Shown here: positions 1 through 8,733 of the stretch, piece by piece
How positions within the stretch are numbered: position 1 is the stretch's first letter
How the letters are laid out: every line of letters starts with the position of its first letter
Assembly (NCBI RefSeq): GCF_013401995.1
Contig: NZ_JACBJI010000001.1
Span: forward strand, 680,905-744,904
Source: Flavobacterium agri
Lineage (GTDB): Bacteria > Bacteroidota > Bacteroidia > Flavobacteriales > Flavobacteriaceae
Reading direction: 5' to 3'
DNA length: 64,000 bases
Notes under the pieces: generated by a model
What the model saw: only the letters and a program-made list of their open reading frames with translations
The model's database searches: none
Told to the model about the DNA's origin: nothing
Program-made: the position numbers and the translations under genes

Positions 1-1
1 T

Positions 2-721
2 TCGGAAGCGATCAACAGTCTGCTCGACCGAATCGAAAATGCGATCGCGAGGGAAAAACAGTTTACCTCGGATGCTTCCCACGAACTTCGTACGCCGCTT
101 GCCGTGATAAAAGGGACACTTGAGGTTTTAATCCGCAAGCCTCGAAATATCAACGAATACGAAGAAAAAATCGCGTATTGCATCCATGAAGTCAACCGCA
201 TGAATACGCTTGTGGAGCAGTTACTTTTGCTCGCGCGTTTCGAAAGCCAGAAAAAAGGCATCAAGATTCAGGAAGTCGCGCTCGATGAATTGATCCTGGA
301 ATCGCTCCAACGTTTTTCGGGCGATATAGAAACCAATAAACTGTCGATCGATTTTGCGTTCGAGGAAAGGCATTACGTACAATCGGATGCTTGGCTTGCA
401 GGTATCATTATCGAGAACGTGTTGTCGAACGCGGTCAAATACTCGAATCCGGCAGGAACGATCCGCATCGAGCTTTCGCATGAGGACAAATTGGTAAAAT
501 GTACGATTTCGGATAGCGGCATAGGAATTCCGGCTAAAGAACTCAACCGCGTTTACGAACAATTCTACCGATCGAACGCGGCCGAACACCCGGAAATAAA
601 GGGAACGGGGCTTGGGCTTTCGCTTGTGAAACGCCTTTGCGACCTGCTCAGCATCGGCATTGAAATAAAAAGCGAAATCGATAAAGGGACATCGGTAATC
701 CTTACATTTACCCAACAATAA
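2..721 (+). CDS. sensor histidine kinase, 3' part
   Basis: Inner-membrane two-component kinase; only the cytoplasmic C-terminal part is present because the reading frame is open from the first base, so the N-terminal sensor and membrane segments lie outside the window. The dimerisation/phosphoacceptor box FTSDASHELRTPLAVIKG is visible, with the phospho-accepting His at bases 80-82. The ATPase domain follows with an N box (ENVLSNAVKYSN), G1 box (DSGIGIP), an F-type FYRSN segment and G2 box (GTGLGLSLVKRL), ending with the usual short strand (GTSVILTFTQQ). This is the HisKA/HATPase_c layout of envelope-stress or metal-responsive kinases. The partner response regulator is expected just upstream of the window. 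The stop lies 6 nt before the following sulfatase-fold gene, so they may share a transcript. The ligand cannot be inferred. Confidence 0.93.
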   Translation, partial: SEAINSLLDRIENAIAREKQFTSDASHELRTPLAVIKGTLEVLIRKPRNINEYEEKIAYCIHEVNRMNTLVEQLLLLARFESQKKGIKIQEVALDELILESLQRFSGDIETNKLSIDFAFEERHYVQSDAWLAGIIIENVLSNAVKYSNPAGTIRIELSHEDKLVKCTISDSGIGIPAKELNRVYEQFYRSNAAEHPEIKGTGLGLSLVKRLCDLLSIGIEIKSEIDKGTSVILTFTQQ

Positions 722-727
722 TTTAAC

Positions 728-2662
728 ATGAAGAAACTTTCGTTCTTGAAACCGGCATTGGTTTTCCTGTGTCTTGCTTTGCTCATCACGACTATCAGCC
801 GATTGGCTTTGTTCTTTATTTTCAACGAACGCGTTTCCGAAACACCTGAGTTTTGGCTGATTTTTCCCATTGGATTGCGTTCCGATCTGATCATCATCAG
901 TTATTTGTCGTTTCTTCCCGTCGTATTGTTGACGTTGCTTCCGACATCGGTTTTGATGAAAATAAGACGTTTTTTCAACGTATATTTCATCTGTTTCCTG
1001 TCGCTTTTCCTACTTATGGAGCTTTCGACTCCAGACTTTATCCGACAATACGACACGCGTCCGAACAGTATCTTTTTGGAATATCTTATTTATCCGAAGG
1101 AAGTTTTCGGCACGCTGTTCAAAAGCTATTGGATCATGCTTGTGGTCGCGGTAATCGTGATGGCGATATGCATATGGCTGTTGATACGCAACGCGAAGCG
1201 CCTGTTTACGCCGCGAGACACACCTTATACAACCAAATTGATATTGTTTCCTTTGATCGCGTTCCTTTTGGTTTTCGGCGCACGCGGAAGCCTTACTTCA
1301 AGACGCCCGATAAACGTGAGCAACGCCGTCTTTTCGGTAGACCAATTGACGAACTGCCTAGGATTGAACTCGCTTTACACTGTCGCGTTCGCCGCCTATT
1401 CGATGAAAAATGAAGGCAATGTAGACAAGATGTACGGCAAGATGAAAGAGGAAGAAGCGATCGCACGCGTCAAGAAATATATGGATGTGGATGCAAACGG
1501 ATTCACTTCGGACAGCATCCCGTTGCTGCATATGATTCAACCCGATTCGGTTTCGGCCAAACCATACAACTTAGTCATCATCCTCGAGGAAAGCCTCGGA
1601 GCCGAATATGTGGGTTGCCTTGGCGGAAAACCGCTTACGCCTGAAATTGACAAATTAGCGCTTGAAGGCACGCTTTTTACGAATATGTATGCGACCGGTA
1701 CGAGAAGTGTTCGCGGTATCGAGGCTGTCGTGACGGGATTTTTGCCGTCGCCTTCAGAAAGCGTCGTAAAACTCAGTGATTCCCAATCGGGATTCTATAC
1801 GGTGGCCGCTTTGCTTGAGCAGAAAGGATACGACACGAGTTTCATTTATGGCGGCATGGCCAACTTCGACAACATGGCGTCTTTCTTTAACGGCAACGGA
1901 TTCAACCGTATCATAGACGAGGACGATTTCGACGCTAAGAAAAGTGCCTTCCACGGAACTTGGGGCTGGAGCGACGAAGATGTGCTTGTCAAGGCCAACG
2001 ATTACTTCAAAACGCTCAAAAAACCTTTTGTGTCTTTGGTGTTCTCGTCTTCGAACCACGAACCTTTCGAATTCCCCGACGGACGCATCCAATTGTACGA
2101 CAAAAAGAAAAACACGGTAAACAATGCGATGAAATACGCCGATTATGCGGTCGGGAAATTCTTCGACCTAGCCAAAAAAGAAGCGTATTACAAAAACACG
2201 GTTTTCCTGGTCATTGCCGACCACAACACGCGTACGTTCGGTAAACATCTGGTGCCTATCCACAAGTTCCACATTCCGGCTTTGCTGATCGGGCCGAATG
2301 TAGAAAAAGGGAAGAGGTACGACGCTTTGTGCAGCCAGATAGACATACAACCTACCGTACTCACTAAATTGGGTCTGTCGCTTGAGACGCCGATGCCTGG
2401 AAGAAACCTGTTCAGGCTTGCGCCCAATGTGGCCGGACGCGCAATCATGCAATTCCACGACATCAATGCGTTTCGCGTGGGCAATCAGGTCGTGGTGATG
2501 CAGCCGTTCAAGAAACCGTTGCAATTCAGGTTGGAGAACGATACTACTTTCATTGCGGAACCGGTTAATCCTGAATTGGCAAAAGACGCGCTCGGCCACG
2601 TTTCTGCAGCGTCTTGGCTTTACAAAAACGAAAAATACCGCTTGAGGAAAATCTGGCGATAA
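728..2662 (+). CDS. LTA synthase family (phosphoglycerol transferase-like) sulfatase-fold membrane enzyme
   Basis: 644 residues. The first ~180 residues hold about four to five hydrophobic membrane segments, followed by a large extracytoplasmic alkaline-phosphatase-fold domain. The domain start NLVIILEESLGAEYVGCLGG supplies the metal-binding Glu, and ATGTRSVRGIEAV places the nucleophilic Thr typical of LtaS/MdoB enzymes. VIADHNTRTFGKHLVPIHKFHIP gives the C-terminal metal-binding Asp-His and His. In LtaS and MdoB/OpgB relatives such enzymes transfer phosphoglycerol or phosphoethanolamine head groups to envelope glycans. Bacteroidota homologues are common but poorly characterised, so the acceptor is unknown. 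It follows the kinase gene by 6 nt and may be co-transcribed. It converges with the next gene with only 3 nt between the stop codons. Confidence 0.9.
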   Translation: MKKLSFLKPALVFLCLALLITTISRLALFFIFNERVSETPEFWLIFPIGLRSDLIIISYLSFLPVVLLTLLPTSVLMKIRRFFNVYFICFLSLFLLMELSTPDFIRQYDTRPNSIFLEYLIYPKEVFGTLFKSYWIMLVVAVIVMAICIWLLIRNAKRLFTPRDTPYTTKLILFPLIAFLLVFGARGSLTSRRPINVSNAVFSVDQLTNCLGLNSLYTVAFAAYSMKNEGNVDKMYGKMKEEEAIARVKKYMDVDANGFTSDSIPLLHMIQPDSVSAKPYNLVIILEESLGAEYVGCLGGKPLTPEIDKLALEGTLFTNMYATGTRSVRGIEAVVTGFLPSPSESVVKLSDSQSGFYTVAALLEQKGYDTSFIYGGMANFDNMASFFNGNGFNRIIDEDDFDAKKSAFHGTWGWSDEDVLVKANDYFKTLKKPFVSLVFSSSNHEPFEFPDGRIQLYDKKKNTVNNAMKYADYAVGKFFDLAKKEAYYKNTVFLVIADHNTRTFGKHLVPIHKFHIPALLIGPNVEKGKRYDALCSQIDIQPTVLTKLGLSLETPMPGRNLFRLAPNVAGRAIMQFHDINAFRVGNQVVVMQPFKKPLQFRLENDTTFIAEPVNPELAKDALGHVSAASWLYKNEKYRLRKIWR

Positions 2663-2665
2663 ATT

Positions 2666-3067
2666 TTAGTCGGGTTGCAGTTCAAAAAGCTGTACCTGGC
2701 TTTTGAGCCTTTCTATGAGCATGTTCATCATGCGTTTGTTGAGCTGTGACGAATTTTTGATGTATTGGTCGTATTCGGAGATGGTAAACAACGCGATGAC
2801 CATTCCTTTAAGTGAATTCCTGAACTTGATGTCTTTCTGTATCGAATTTTCGATGTACTGCAGTTTCCTTTCGGCCGAATAGGAATAGAAGTCATTTTTG
2901 TACTTGGCCACATAATTCCTGAAAACGTCCAAAAAAAGGTCGTTCTGTATTTTGAGGATAGGGCGCATGACCTGATTCTGGAATTGTTCGTCTACAGTCG
3001 ACTGGCTGTTTACATTTCCGATCGCTTCTCCTCTTAACGCTGTGATGAATTCGTCCCTGGCTTCCAT
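2666..3067 (-). CDS. conserved hypothetical protein, 133 aa
   Basis: Soluble, charged, mostly alpha-helical protein with no signal peptide, no membrane segment and no recognisable catalytic motif. The start ATG is the first in frame, just after the terminator of the upstream ompA-type gene. Its stop is 3 nt from the stop of the sulfatase-fold gene coming the other way. The N-terminal segment (MEARDEFITALRGEAIGNV) looks conserved in flavobacterial proteins. I recall such proteins sometimes carrying a glyoxalase label, but nothing in this sequence supports that activity. Function unknown. Confidence 0.75.
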   Translation of the reverse strand: MEARDEFITALRGEAIGNVNSQSTVDEQFQNQVMRPILKIQNDLFLDVFRNYVAKYKNDFYSYSAERKLQYIENSIQKDIKFRNSLKGMVIALFTISEYDQYIKNSSQLNKRMMNMLIERLKSQVQLFELQPD

Positions 3068-3096
3068 GATTGATTTTATTTCTTTTCAAAAAAGTA

Positions 3097-3126
3097 ATAA
3101 AAAAACCGCTGCGTGAACAGCGGTTT
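3097..3126 (-). terminator. rho-independent terminator of the OmpA gene
   Basis: Inverted repeat AAACCGCTG (3103-3111) and CAGCGGTTT (3118-3126) with a 6-nt loop CGTGAA. On the minus strand the hairpin runs into a T-rich tract (the A-run and TAATAA-type stretch at 3091-3105 on the plus strand). It lies about 20 nt beyond the OmpA stop codon. Confidence 0.85.
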
Positions 3127-3146
3127 GATATGAAGTTGTCAACCGA

Positions 3147-4508
3147 TTACTTGATGTGGAAAATCGCTTTTCTTACGAGTCTGCGCGCCATATCGGAATC
3201 TTTATCAACAGAGGTGTCTTCTCCTGCAGGAACGATGTTCAGACGAGAACCATCGATTCCGGCTTTTATGAGCACGTTGCGGATGTATTCGGCACGTTTG
3301 CCGGAAAGTGACTTGTTGAATTCGGTACCTCCGATCTCGTCGGCATAACCTGTGATATCAGCCGTAGTGGACGGGTTGTTTCTCAAGTAATTCAGGATGA
3401 ATGCTACGTTCTCTGTTGACGAAGGCGTAGGTTTCACGCTTCCGAAGTCGAAGAACACGGCAATGTACCCGTCGTTGATGAGCTCCTTGACGATTTCGCC
3501 GTTTTGGGCCGCATCGGTAACCGCTTGTTGGGCGGCTTGTGTCGCACCTTCCTTAACAGAAGTATTCACGTATTTCTCGAGTTCGTCGGGAACACCGTTT
3601 TGGTTCATATCGACCATTCGTCCTTTCGTATCGACGGCAACACCAGGAATGGAATTGTTTTCTACGTCGAGATAATCGGGCACACCGTCTTTGTCGGCAT
3701 CGTTCATCATCGTTTCCAAATCGCCTATACGCTTGTCAAGAGCAGCGATCTCGTCTTCTTTCTTATCTTCGATCAAGCCCCAATCGCCGTGAAGCGGATT
3801 GCTTCCCAGAGAGTAGGAGAGCCCAAGCGATCCCGTAAGCATTTGCCCTTGAAGGTTTTGGTCTTCGTTGGAATAGTGCCCGTCCCAAGCAAAGTGCTGA
3901 CGGAAGTTATAGATTGAGCTTACGTCGAGGTAGATAGCCAATCTGTCGAGGATGCGGAACTGAGGCGTGAGCCCGAAAACCACACCAAGGTTGTTCTCGG
4001 TGCGTCCTTCGTTGGAAGGTCCGCCAACCGGATCGATTCCCGTATCCAATTTCGGTGTGATACGTCCGTAAGACAAACCACCGTGCGCCAACAATCCGAA
4101 GCGGTTGATGACTTCCTCGAGGTTCAACAAGCGAGATGCATTGATGACACCCTGAACCTGGAAACGCAGTTGTTGCACCTCGAACGGTTTGCTTTCCGTA
4201 TCGTCGTTGTTTTCAAACTTGTCATAATTACCGTCAATCTTAAAACCGAATTTCGGACTGATCATGTAACGAACCCCAAGACTGTACGAGTTCAGACGGA
4301 TCGAACCCAAAACCGAATTCGGGTTGCTCGAGTAATATCCTTCCGTATACGGACGCATTCCGCGCGCCTGTCCGACGCCCGCTTCTATAGTCCATTTGTT
4401 ATACGTGTCTTCGATTGAAACTTCTTTGGAATCAGCTTCTTCGGTCTGGGCTGAAACCTGACCGAAAGCCAGAAGGCCGAAAGTAAGTAAGAGTAATTCT
4501 TTTCTCAT
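3147..4508 (-). CDS. OmpA family outer-membrane protein with thrombospondin type 3 repeats
   Basis: 453 residues. A Sec signal peptide (MRKELLLLTFGLLAFGQVSAQ) is followed by a ~220-residue N-terminal beta-barrel rich in alternating strands. A short linker carries two Asp-rich calcium-binding thrombospondin type 3-like motifs (DADKDGVPDYLD; DMNQNGVPDELE). The last ~115 residues are an OmpA peptidoglycan-binding domain with the ITGYADEIGG and NKSLSGKRAEYIRNVL signatures. It should tether the outer membrane to peptidoglycan and may act as a porin. It is typically among the most abundant outer-membrane proteins in flavobacteria. It has its own -7 promoter element and downstream terminator, so it is probably monocistronic. 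Confidence 0.93.
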   Translation of the reverse strand: MRKELLLLTFGLLAFGQVSAQTEEADSKEVSIEDTYNKWTIEAGVGQARGMRPYTEGYYSSNPNSVLGSIRLNSYSLGVRYMISPKFGFKIDGNYDKFENNDDTESKPFEVQQLRFQVQGVINASRLLNLEEVINRFGLLAHGGLSYGRITPKLDTGIDPVGGPSNEGRTENNLGVVFGLTPQFRILDRLAIYLDVSSIYNFRQHFAWDGHYSNEDQNLQGQMLTGSLGLSYSLGSNPLHGDWGLIEDKKEDEIAALDKRIGDLETMMNDADKDGVPDYLDVENNSIPGVAVDTKGRMVDMNQNGVPDELEKYVNTSVKEGATQAAQQAVTDAAQNGEIVKELINDGYIAVFFDFGSVKPTPSSTENVAFILNYLRNNPSTTADITGYADEIGGTEFNKSLSGKRAEYIRNVLIKAGIDGSRLNIVPAGEDTSVDKDSDMARRLVRKAIFHIK

Positions 4509-4560
4509 AAAGTTTTGGCGTTATTAGCTGGATTGGGCCCGTTTTTGGAACAGACCAATG

Positions 4561-4568
4561 CAAATATA
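4561..4568 (-). promoter_or_regulatory. TAnnTTTG -7 element upstream of the OmpA gene
   Basis: On the minus strand the bases read TATATTTG, an exact match to the Bacteroidota -7 consensus. It lies about 52 nt upstream of the OmpA start codon, leaving an untranslated leader of roughly 45 nt. No convincing TTG -33 element is seen at the usual distance. Confidence 0.6.
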
Positions 4569-4719
4569 GGCTTTTACATTTAAAACACCCGATAAATCGT
4601 TTACATAAATACGCTCAAATCTTGTATTTTTCAAATTAATTTAACAAGAACGGGTTAAATCCTGAAGCGAAATCGGTTAAACTGTAATATCTGATATGCT
4701 TTTATGAATATCGTTGAAA

Positions 4720-5004
4720 TCAGGCCTTTACGGCTCTTAGGTATTTCCAGTCGACGTAAAAAGTTCCCGCCGGGATAACCGACGCCACACAAACGACGCC
4801 GAGTTTCTTCCAATTCCAGTTTTCCTCGAACTTGAGCATAAACGCCATGATGATGTATCCGATAAACAAAAGCCCATGAGCCATCCCGATAGGACGGATG
4901 TAAGTATGGTCGGCGAACATGTATTTCATCGGCATGGCGAAAACAAACAGAACGAGCAAAGAAATCCCTTCCAGAAGGGCTACGATCTTAAATAATTTGA
5001 GCAT
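4720..5004 (-). CDS. DUF3817 family small membrane protein
   Basis: 94 residues with three hydrophobic segments (about 8-26, 41-57 and 70-86). The pattern FKIVALLEGISLLVLFVFAMPMKY and RPIGMAHGLLFIGYI with its conserved HG is characteristic of DUF3817, a family of small integral membrane proteins of unknown function. These are also found as the C-terminal part of some transporters. A TAnnTTTG element sits 24-31 nt upstream. Single-gene unit. Confidence 0.85.
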   Translation of the reverse strand: MLKLFKIVALLEGISLLVLFVFAMPMKYMFADHTYIRPIGMAHGLLFIGYIIMAFMLKFEENWNWKKLGVVCVASVIPAGTFYVDWKYLRAVKA

Positions 5005-5027
5005 CTTGCAAGTGGTTTAAAGTGCTG

Positions 5028-5035
5028 CAAAAATA
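5028..5035 (-). promoter_or_regulatory. TAnnTTTG -7 element for the DUF3817 gene
   Basis: Reads TATTTTTG on the minus strand, about 24 nt upstream of the start codon at 5004. It is an exact consensus match; no clear -33 TTG. Confidence 0.55.
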
Positions 5036-5078
5036 GGCAATGAAACCCAAACCGGTTCTATCGGATCAATTAATTAAC

Positions 5079-5597
5079 ATGGGAAAACGCGACCTCAAAA
5101 ACTACCTCGGGCAATTAGACAAAAAACAGATTGCCGACCAATTGCTCGAACTTTACGACAAATTTCCTGAAGTAAAAACCTATTATGATTTCGTTTTCAA
5201 TCCGAAAGAAGAAAAACTCATAGGCGAAGCCAAGGCCAAAATCAGCAATGAGTATTTTCCCGTGAAGTCGCGCCGCCCCAAATTGCGCAGGTCGACGGCC
5301 CAAAAATACATCAAGCATTTCGTTTCGCTTGGAGTTGATCCTATTGCATTGGCCGACTTGATGCTCTACAATCTTGAAATAGCACAACGCTACACGGCCA
5401 AACGCGAGAGGCGATATGCCTCGTTTTACAAAAGCATGCTTAACTCATTTGTTCAAGTCATCGATTTTGTTATTGCCAATGGCCTTAAACCGGATTTTGC
5501 AGACCGCATTCGATCAATCTCCGACCAAACACACAAACAGAATTGGGAAAATTATCACGCTTTCGAACAAGAATTGGAAAGACTCATTGAACAATAG
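5079..5597 (+). CDS. DUF6155-like conserved protein
   Basis: 172 residues from the ATG at 5079, giving MGKRDLKNYLGQLDKKQIADQL. An in-frame ATG exists at 5040, but its extra residues look non-conserved and lie inside the divergent promoter region, so the internal start is preferred. The protein is soluble, basic and helical. The segment LDKKQIADQLLELYDKFPEVKTYYDF and the repeated Lys/Arg stretches resemble DUF6155, whose function is unknown. A charged helix-rich protein of this kind could bind nucleic acid, but no known DNA-binding motif is visible. Transcribed divergently from the DUF3817 gene. Confidence 0.75.
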   Translation: MGKRDLKNYLGQLDKKQIADQLLELYDKFPEVKTYYDFVFNPKEEKLIGEAKAKISNEYFPVKSRRPKLRRSTAQKYIKHFVSLGVDPIALADLMLYNLEIAQRYTAKRERRYASFYKSMLNSFVQVIDFVIANGLKPDFADRIRSISDQTHKQNWENYHAFEQELERLIEQ

Positions 5598-5663
5598 TTA
5601 AAGTGAAAATCCTGAAAGAAAACCTACAAATTCTGTAAACGCTAAAAATCGCATTATGTGAAC

Positions 5664-5692
5664 TTTGTTGAAGTGCCAACCGATTAGTTTTG
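5664..5692 (+). promoter_or_regulatory. flavobacterial promoter, TTTG-N17-TAnnTTTG
   Basis: TTTG at 5664-5667 is followed by 17 nt and TAGTTTTG at 5685-5692, one of the two best matches in the window to the flavobacterial -33/-7 promoter. It lies just upstream of the small hypothetical gene starting at 5709 (or 5721) and supports that gene being real. Confidence 0.7.
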
Positions 5693-5708
5693 GTCGCAAG
5701 TTTAACCA

Positions 5709-6173
5709 ATGCGTTTTATCATGCCGATTTCCGCCCCGATCGACAACCGTAGCTCCACCATTCTTTTCAGGATTCCTCATGTCTCAAAATTGCTGGCGTT
5801 CAAAGACGTGCTCAAAAACAAGGATTCATTGGTGAAACTTATAACGGCCATCCTCAAATTAGGCCTGCCCGAAATACTTTATGTCGGATATGATGATGCT
5901 TTTTCTCCAAAAAAAGACATAATCGCCAAAAAAAACGATGCGGCCATCATCAGGATTTGCCTGCACGGAAAAGAGCTCGTGAGGCGCAATCACGAAAGAA
6001 CGATCAAAATGATCATTTCGGAACTCCAAAAGCCCAGGAATTTGATTTCTATGGCAAGCGAGACCTTGAGCCATGACAAAGACATCATTGCCGTGGCCAT
6101 AAGCGTGGAATCACTGCTTCACCAAAACAAGTACAAAATTGATTGCGAACCCGTCGCCGATCACAATTCGTAA
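5709..6173 (+). CDS. hypothetical protein, 154 aa
   Basis: Not recognised. Soluble, mixed alpha/beta, no signal peptide or membrane segment. The start may be the ATG at 5709 or the in-frame ATG at 5721 (MPISAPIDN), since the predicted transcription start from the promoter at 5664-5692 is only about 10 nt before 5709. Its last 13 nt overlap the end of the convergent endonuclease V gene. Codon use looks more AT-rich than that of its neighbours, which could mean recent acquisition or a poorly conserved gene. The good promoter is the main reason to accept it. Confidence 0.55.
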   Translation: MRFIMPISAPIDNRSSTILFRIPHVSKLLAFKDVLKNKDSLVKLITAILKLGLPEILYVGYDDAFSPKKDIIAKKNDAAIIRICLHGKELVRRNHERTIKMIISELQKPRNLISMASETLSHDKDIIAVAISVESLLHQNKYKIDCEPVADHNS

Positions 6174-6847
6174 AGACCTTCGTCAAGTTTTCCGGTGCGG
6201 AACAGGTTCACTTTTTCGTGAGCGATTCTCGTCGGTTCGGGAATGCGGTATTTCCCGACGCATTCGGTCACGATTTCGAGGCTTTGTTCGTTGGAAATCA
6301 TGTTTCCCGGAGAAATGTAAATCGGCTTGACCGCATTTTTAGTGCGCAATGCATAACCCGAAAGTTCTTCTTTTATCACGATTGGGGCCGAACTGAATTT
6401 CTCGAGTCCCAAATCGTCGAATTTACCCGAAAGCATGCTTTTCGCACATCCGATCGTCGGCTGATTCTCGAGAATGCCAAAATGTGTCGCGATGCCCATC
6501 TTCCGAGGATGCGTGATGCCTTGACCATCGAGGATCAACACATCGGGTTTTAAGTTGAGCATTTCCCACGCCTTTTGCAATGCGGGCATTTCGCGAAACG
6601 CCAGATAGCCCGAAACATACGGAAAAGCGGTCTCGTCTTTGGCTAGCGCGATTTGACGTATGGTCATTTGGGGAAAATCCATAACTACAATTCCGGCGTA
6701 TACCGTGGTGCTGAACTTGTTGAACGACACATCGGCTCCGGCCACGAGTTTTATAGGCTTGTCGAGAGGCTCGAGGTTGATTTTCGCTCTTAGTTCTTTC
6801 TGGATATTTGTGGCTTCGGTAATGGTTAAGTTGTCGTAGGTCATCAA
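6161..6847 (-). CDS. nfi: endonuclease V
   Basis: 228 residues, the usual family length. Endonuclease V nicks DNA one nucleotide 3' of deaminated bases such as hypoxanthine, starting repair of deamination damage; Mg2+ dependent. Signature parts are visible in order: the first catalytic Asp in VAGADVSFNKF, the PYVSGYLAFREMPAL segment with its Tyr wedge and Glu, the second Asp in DVLILDGQGITHPRKMGIATHFG, and KPIYISPGNMIS near the C-terminus. It overlaps the upstream DUF763 gene by 4 nt (ATGA), so the two are translationally coupled. The 3' end overlaps the small convergent hypothetical gene by 13 nt. Confidence 0.93.
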   Translation of the reverse strand: MMTYDNLTITEATNIQKELRAKINLEPLDKPIKLVAGADVSFNKFSTTVYAGIVVMDFPQMTIRQIALAKDETAFPYVSGYLAFREMPALQKAWEMLNLKPDVLILDGQGITHPRKMGIATHFGILENQPTIGCAKSMLSGKFDDLGLEKFSSAPIVIKEELSGYALRTKNAVKPIYISPGNMISNEQSLEIVTECVGKYRIPEPTRIAHEKVNLFRTGKLDEGLYEL

Positions 6848-8052
6848 AATAATGATAATTGATTGTTGTTGTGATTAGGGGATTGGGATTTATCGAAAAC
6901 CGTGCGTCCTCCATAACGCCACGACTCGTCCCGTTCTTTTCGGATAACGGCGTCGAAATTGGCGTTGGGTTCAAAATCGCTTTCGGCTTTTTGGGCTATT
7001 TCCGACAGTTTTCGAATAGCCTGCAACTTGTCGGAATTTCCGATCCTGGATTTATCTACGGCCGTTTTAAGCATAGCGATCGTTTCGTCATAAACCACAG
7101 TAGGTACGGGAAACGGATGTCCGTCCTTACCACCGTGAGCGAACGAAAAACGCGCCGGATCGTCGAATCTTGTAGGTGTGCCGTAAATGACTTCGCTAAC
7201 CAGAGCCAGCGATTGCAGCGTCCTCGGCCCCATTCCTTTTAACAATAAAAGCTCTTCGAAATCCTGCGGCTGCTTTTCGTGCGTGAGCCATAACATCGAC
7301 CCGAGTCGTTTCAGATCGACATCTTTTGCTTTTACGTCATGGTGGTTGGGCAAGGTCAAATGCCTGATTTCGGACAAAATCCTATCGGGATTTTCGGTTG
7401 CGATTTCGACCGATTTTTGTTTGGTGGATGCGGCGGCGGCATCTGTAAAATTCAGGATTTGTCCCTGATTTCGTCCGTAAATGAACGTATGCGGCTGCTC
7501 GGTGAACGATTGCACGTTTTCGGAATGCCAATGATATCGTCTGGCCATTCCCGAATTACCGTTCATACCTTGCTGGATGACCGACCACTGGCCTTTGTCG
7601 TTCACGATGAAATTATGAAGATACAATTGGAATCCGTCCTGGATGGCCGTGTTGTCTACTTTTGCGGCTAATTTGCTGTTGCGCACAAGTTCGTTTGCGT
7701 TGAGACCCGAAGCGTATCCGACTTTGAGAAGTTCATCGGGAGTTTGGGTCGATTGTTTGCCTTTTCCTCCGCAGATATAGATTCCCAAATCTTTCGAATG
7801 CGGATTGATCGCACGTTTCAAGGCGCCCATCACAGAAGTCGTGATGCCCGACGAATGCCAGTCCATACCCATGACCGCGCCCAGGCTTTGGAACCAGAAC
7901 GGGTCGCTCATGCGTTTTATGACTTCTGACGAGGAAAATTCCGAAACCAATGTTTCCACAATGGCTAAACCGAGTTTCGACATTCGCTCGGAAAGCCAGA
8001 TAGGGACGTGGCCGTTGTGCAGCGGTAAATCGGCGGAGCCTGATCGCTTCAT
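6844..8052 (-). CDS. DUF763 domain protein, probable DNA-binding
   Basis: 402 residues. The N-terminus MKRSGSADLPLHNGHVPIWL and the run GIYICGGKGKQST are hallmarks of DUF763, whose members are uncharacterised. Around residues 265-290 the segment LLLLKGMGPRTLQSLALVSEVIYG matches a helix-hairpin-helix, a non-sequence-specific DNA-binding element found in glycosylases and nucleases. A His/Asp-rich central part (HHDVKAKDVDLKRLG) could bind metal. It is first in a two-gene operon with endonuclease V (4-nt overlap), suggesting a role in repair of damaged bases. That role is inference from context and the HhH motif only. Confidence 0.88.
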   Translation of the reverse strand: MKRSGSADLPLHNGHVPIWLSERMSKLGLAIVETLVSEFSSSEVIKRMSDPFWFQSLGAVMGMDWHSSGITTSVMGALKRAINPHSKDLGIYICGGKGKQSTQTPDELLKVGYASGLNANELVRNSKLAAKVDNTAIQDGFQLYLHNFIVNDKGQWSVIQQGMNGNSGMARRYHWHSENVQSFTEQPHTFIYGRNQGQILNFTDAAAASTKQKSVEIATENPDRILSEIRHLTLPNHHDVKAKDVDLKRLGSMLWLTHEKQPQDFEELLLLKGMGPRTLQSLALVSEVIYGTPTRFDDPARFSFAHGGKDGHPFPVPTVVYDETIAMLKTAVDKSRIGNSDKLQAIRKLSEIAQKAESDFEPNANFDAVIRKERDESWRYGGRTVFDKSQSPNHNNNQLSLF

Positions 8053-8082
8053 AGGTTAGGGATATCGGTAATTTGGGTTCTT

Positions 8083-8090
8083 CAAAAATA
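8083..8090 (-). promoter_or_regulatory. TAnnTTTG -7 element for the DUF763-nfi operon
   Basis: Reads TATTTTTG on the minus strand, 31 nt upstream of the DUF763 start codon. Exact consensus; no TTG at the usual spacing. Confidence 0.5.
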
Positions 8091-8196
8091 CGGATTACAA
8101 ACGGAACGGGTTTTAAAATATTCGCAAAATGTTTATAAATCCGATTCAGAAAAGTTACGAAATGCGGATTATATCGTCAAGAAAAAAAACACAAAA

Positions 8197-8637
8197 ATGA
8201 TCGCCACTTTCCAAAAACAGATGCGCAGCTTACTTTTCTTCAAAGTTTTTACGTGGGGCACGCGCTTCTTGTTGTTTCTTGCTTTCTTGCCTTCGGGTTA
8301 TAAAAAACTGGCTGGTTTGCGTTTTACCGACATCGGGACCGACAATCAGGTAGGTTTCTTTTTCGAAGCGTTGTTCAGATCGGGTTATTATTGGAATTTC
8401 CTTGGATTGATGCAGTTTACATCTGGAATATTATTGCTGGTTCCGCGCACGGCGACATTCGGGGCTTTGCTTTATCTGCCGATCGTTTTGAACATTTTGG
8501 TCATCGTGACTTCCATGCATTTTACGGGAACGCCCGTCGTGGTCGGAATGATGCTCATGGCCGTATTTTACCTTTTGGTTTGGGATTGGGCAAAAATCAG
8601 TGCGATGACCGCAATCCTTTTCAACAAAGATCTTTAG
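8197..8637 (+). CDS. DoxX-like membrane protein
   Basis: 146 residues with four hydrophobic segments (about 22-38, 64-82, 88-106, 112-130). The motif FLAFLPSGYKKLAGLRF in the first loop and the Gly-rich second helix (LGLMQFTSGILLLVPRTATFGALL) fit the DoxX/DoxD-like four-helix family. In other bacteria DoxX members form oxidoreductase complexes at the membrane or support redox homeostasis, but the role here is not known. The start follows an A-rich stretch. The gene stands alone, divergent from the DUF763 gene. Confidence 0.75.
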   Translation: MIATFQKQMRSLLFFKVFTWGTRFLLFLAFLPSGYKKLAGLRFTDIGTDNQVGFFFEALFRSGYYWNFLGLMQFTSGILLLVPRTATFGALLYLPIVLNILVIVTSMHFTGTPVVVGMMLMAVFYLLVWDWAKISAMTAILFNKDL

Positions 8638-8725
8638 AACTCTATTCGGCAATAAGCGATACGCTACAAATAGCGGGCTGCGTTAAATTTAACTTTCCCG
8701 AAGTAGGAAAACTTCTTTTTAACCG

Positions 8726-8733
8726 TACTTTTG
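8726..8733 (+). promoter_or_regulatory. TAnnTTTG -7 element for the helicase gene
   Basis: TACTTTTG (8726-8733), followed by C as is frequent in flavobacterial promoters, 20 nt upstream of the ATG at 8754. It decides the helicase start, because longer in-frame starts upstream would precede the transcription start. Confidence 0.6.
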
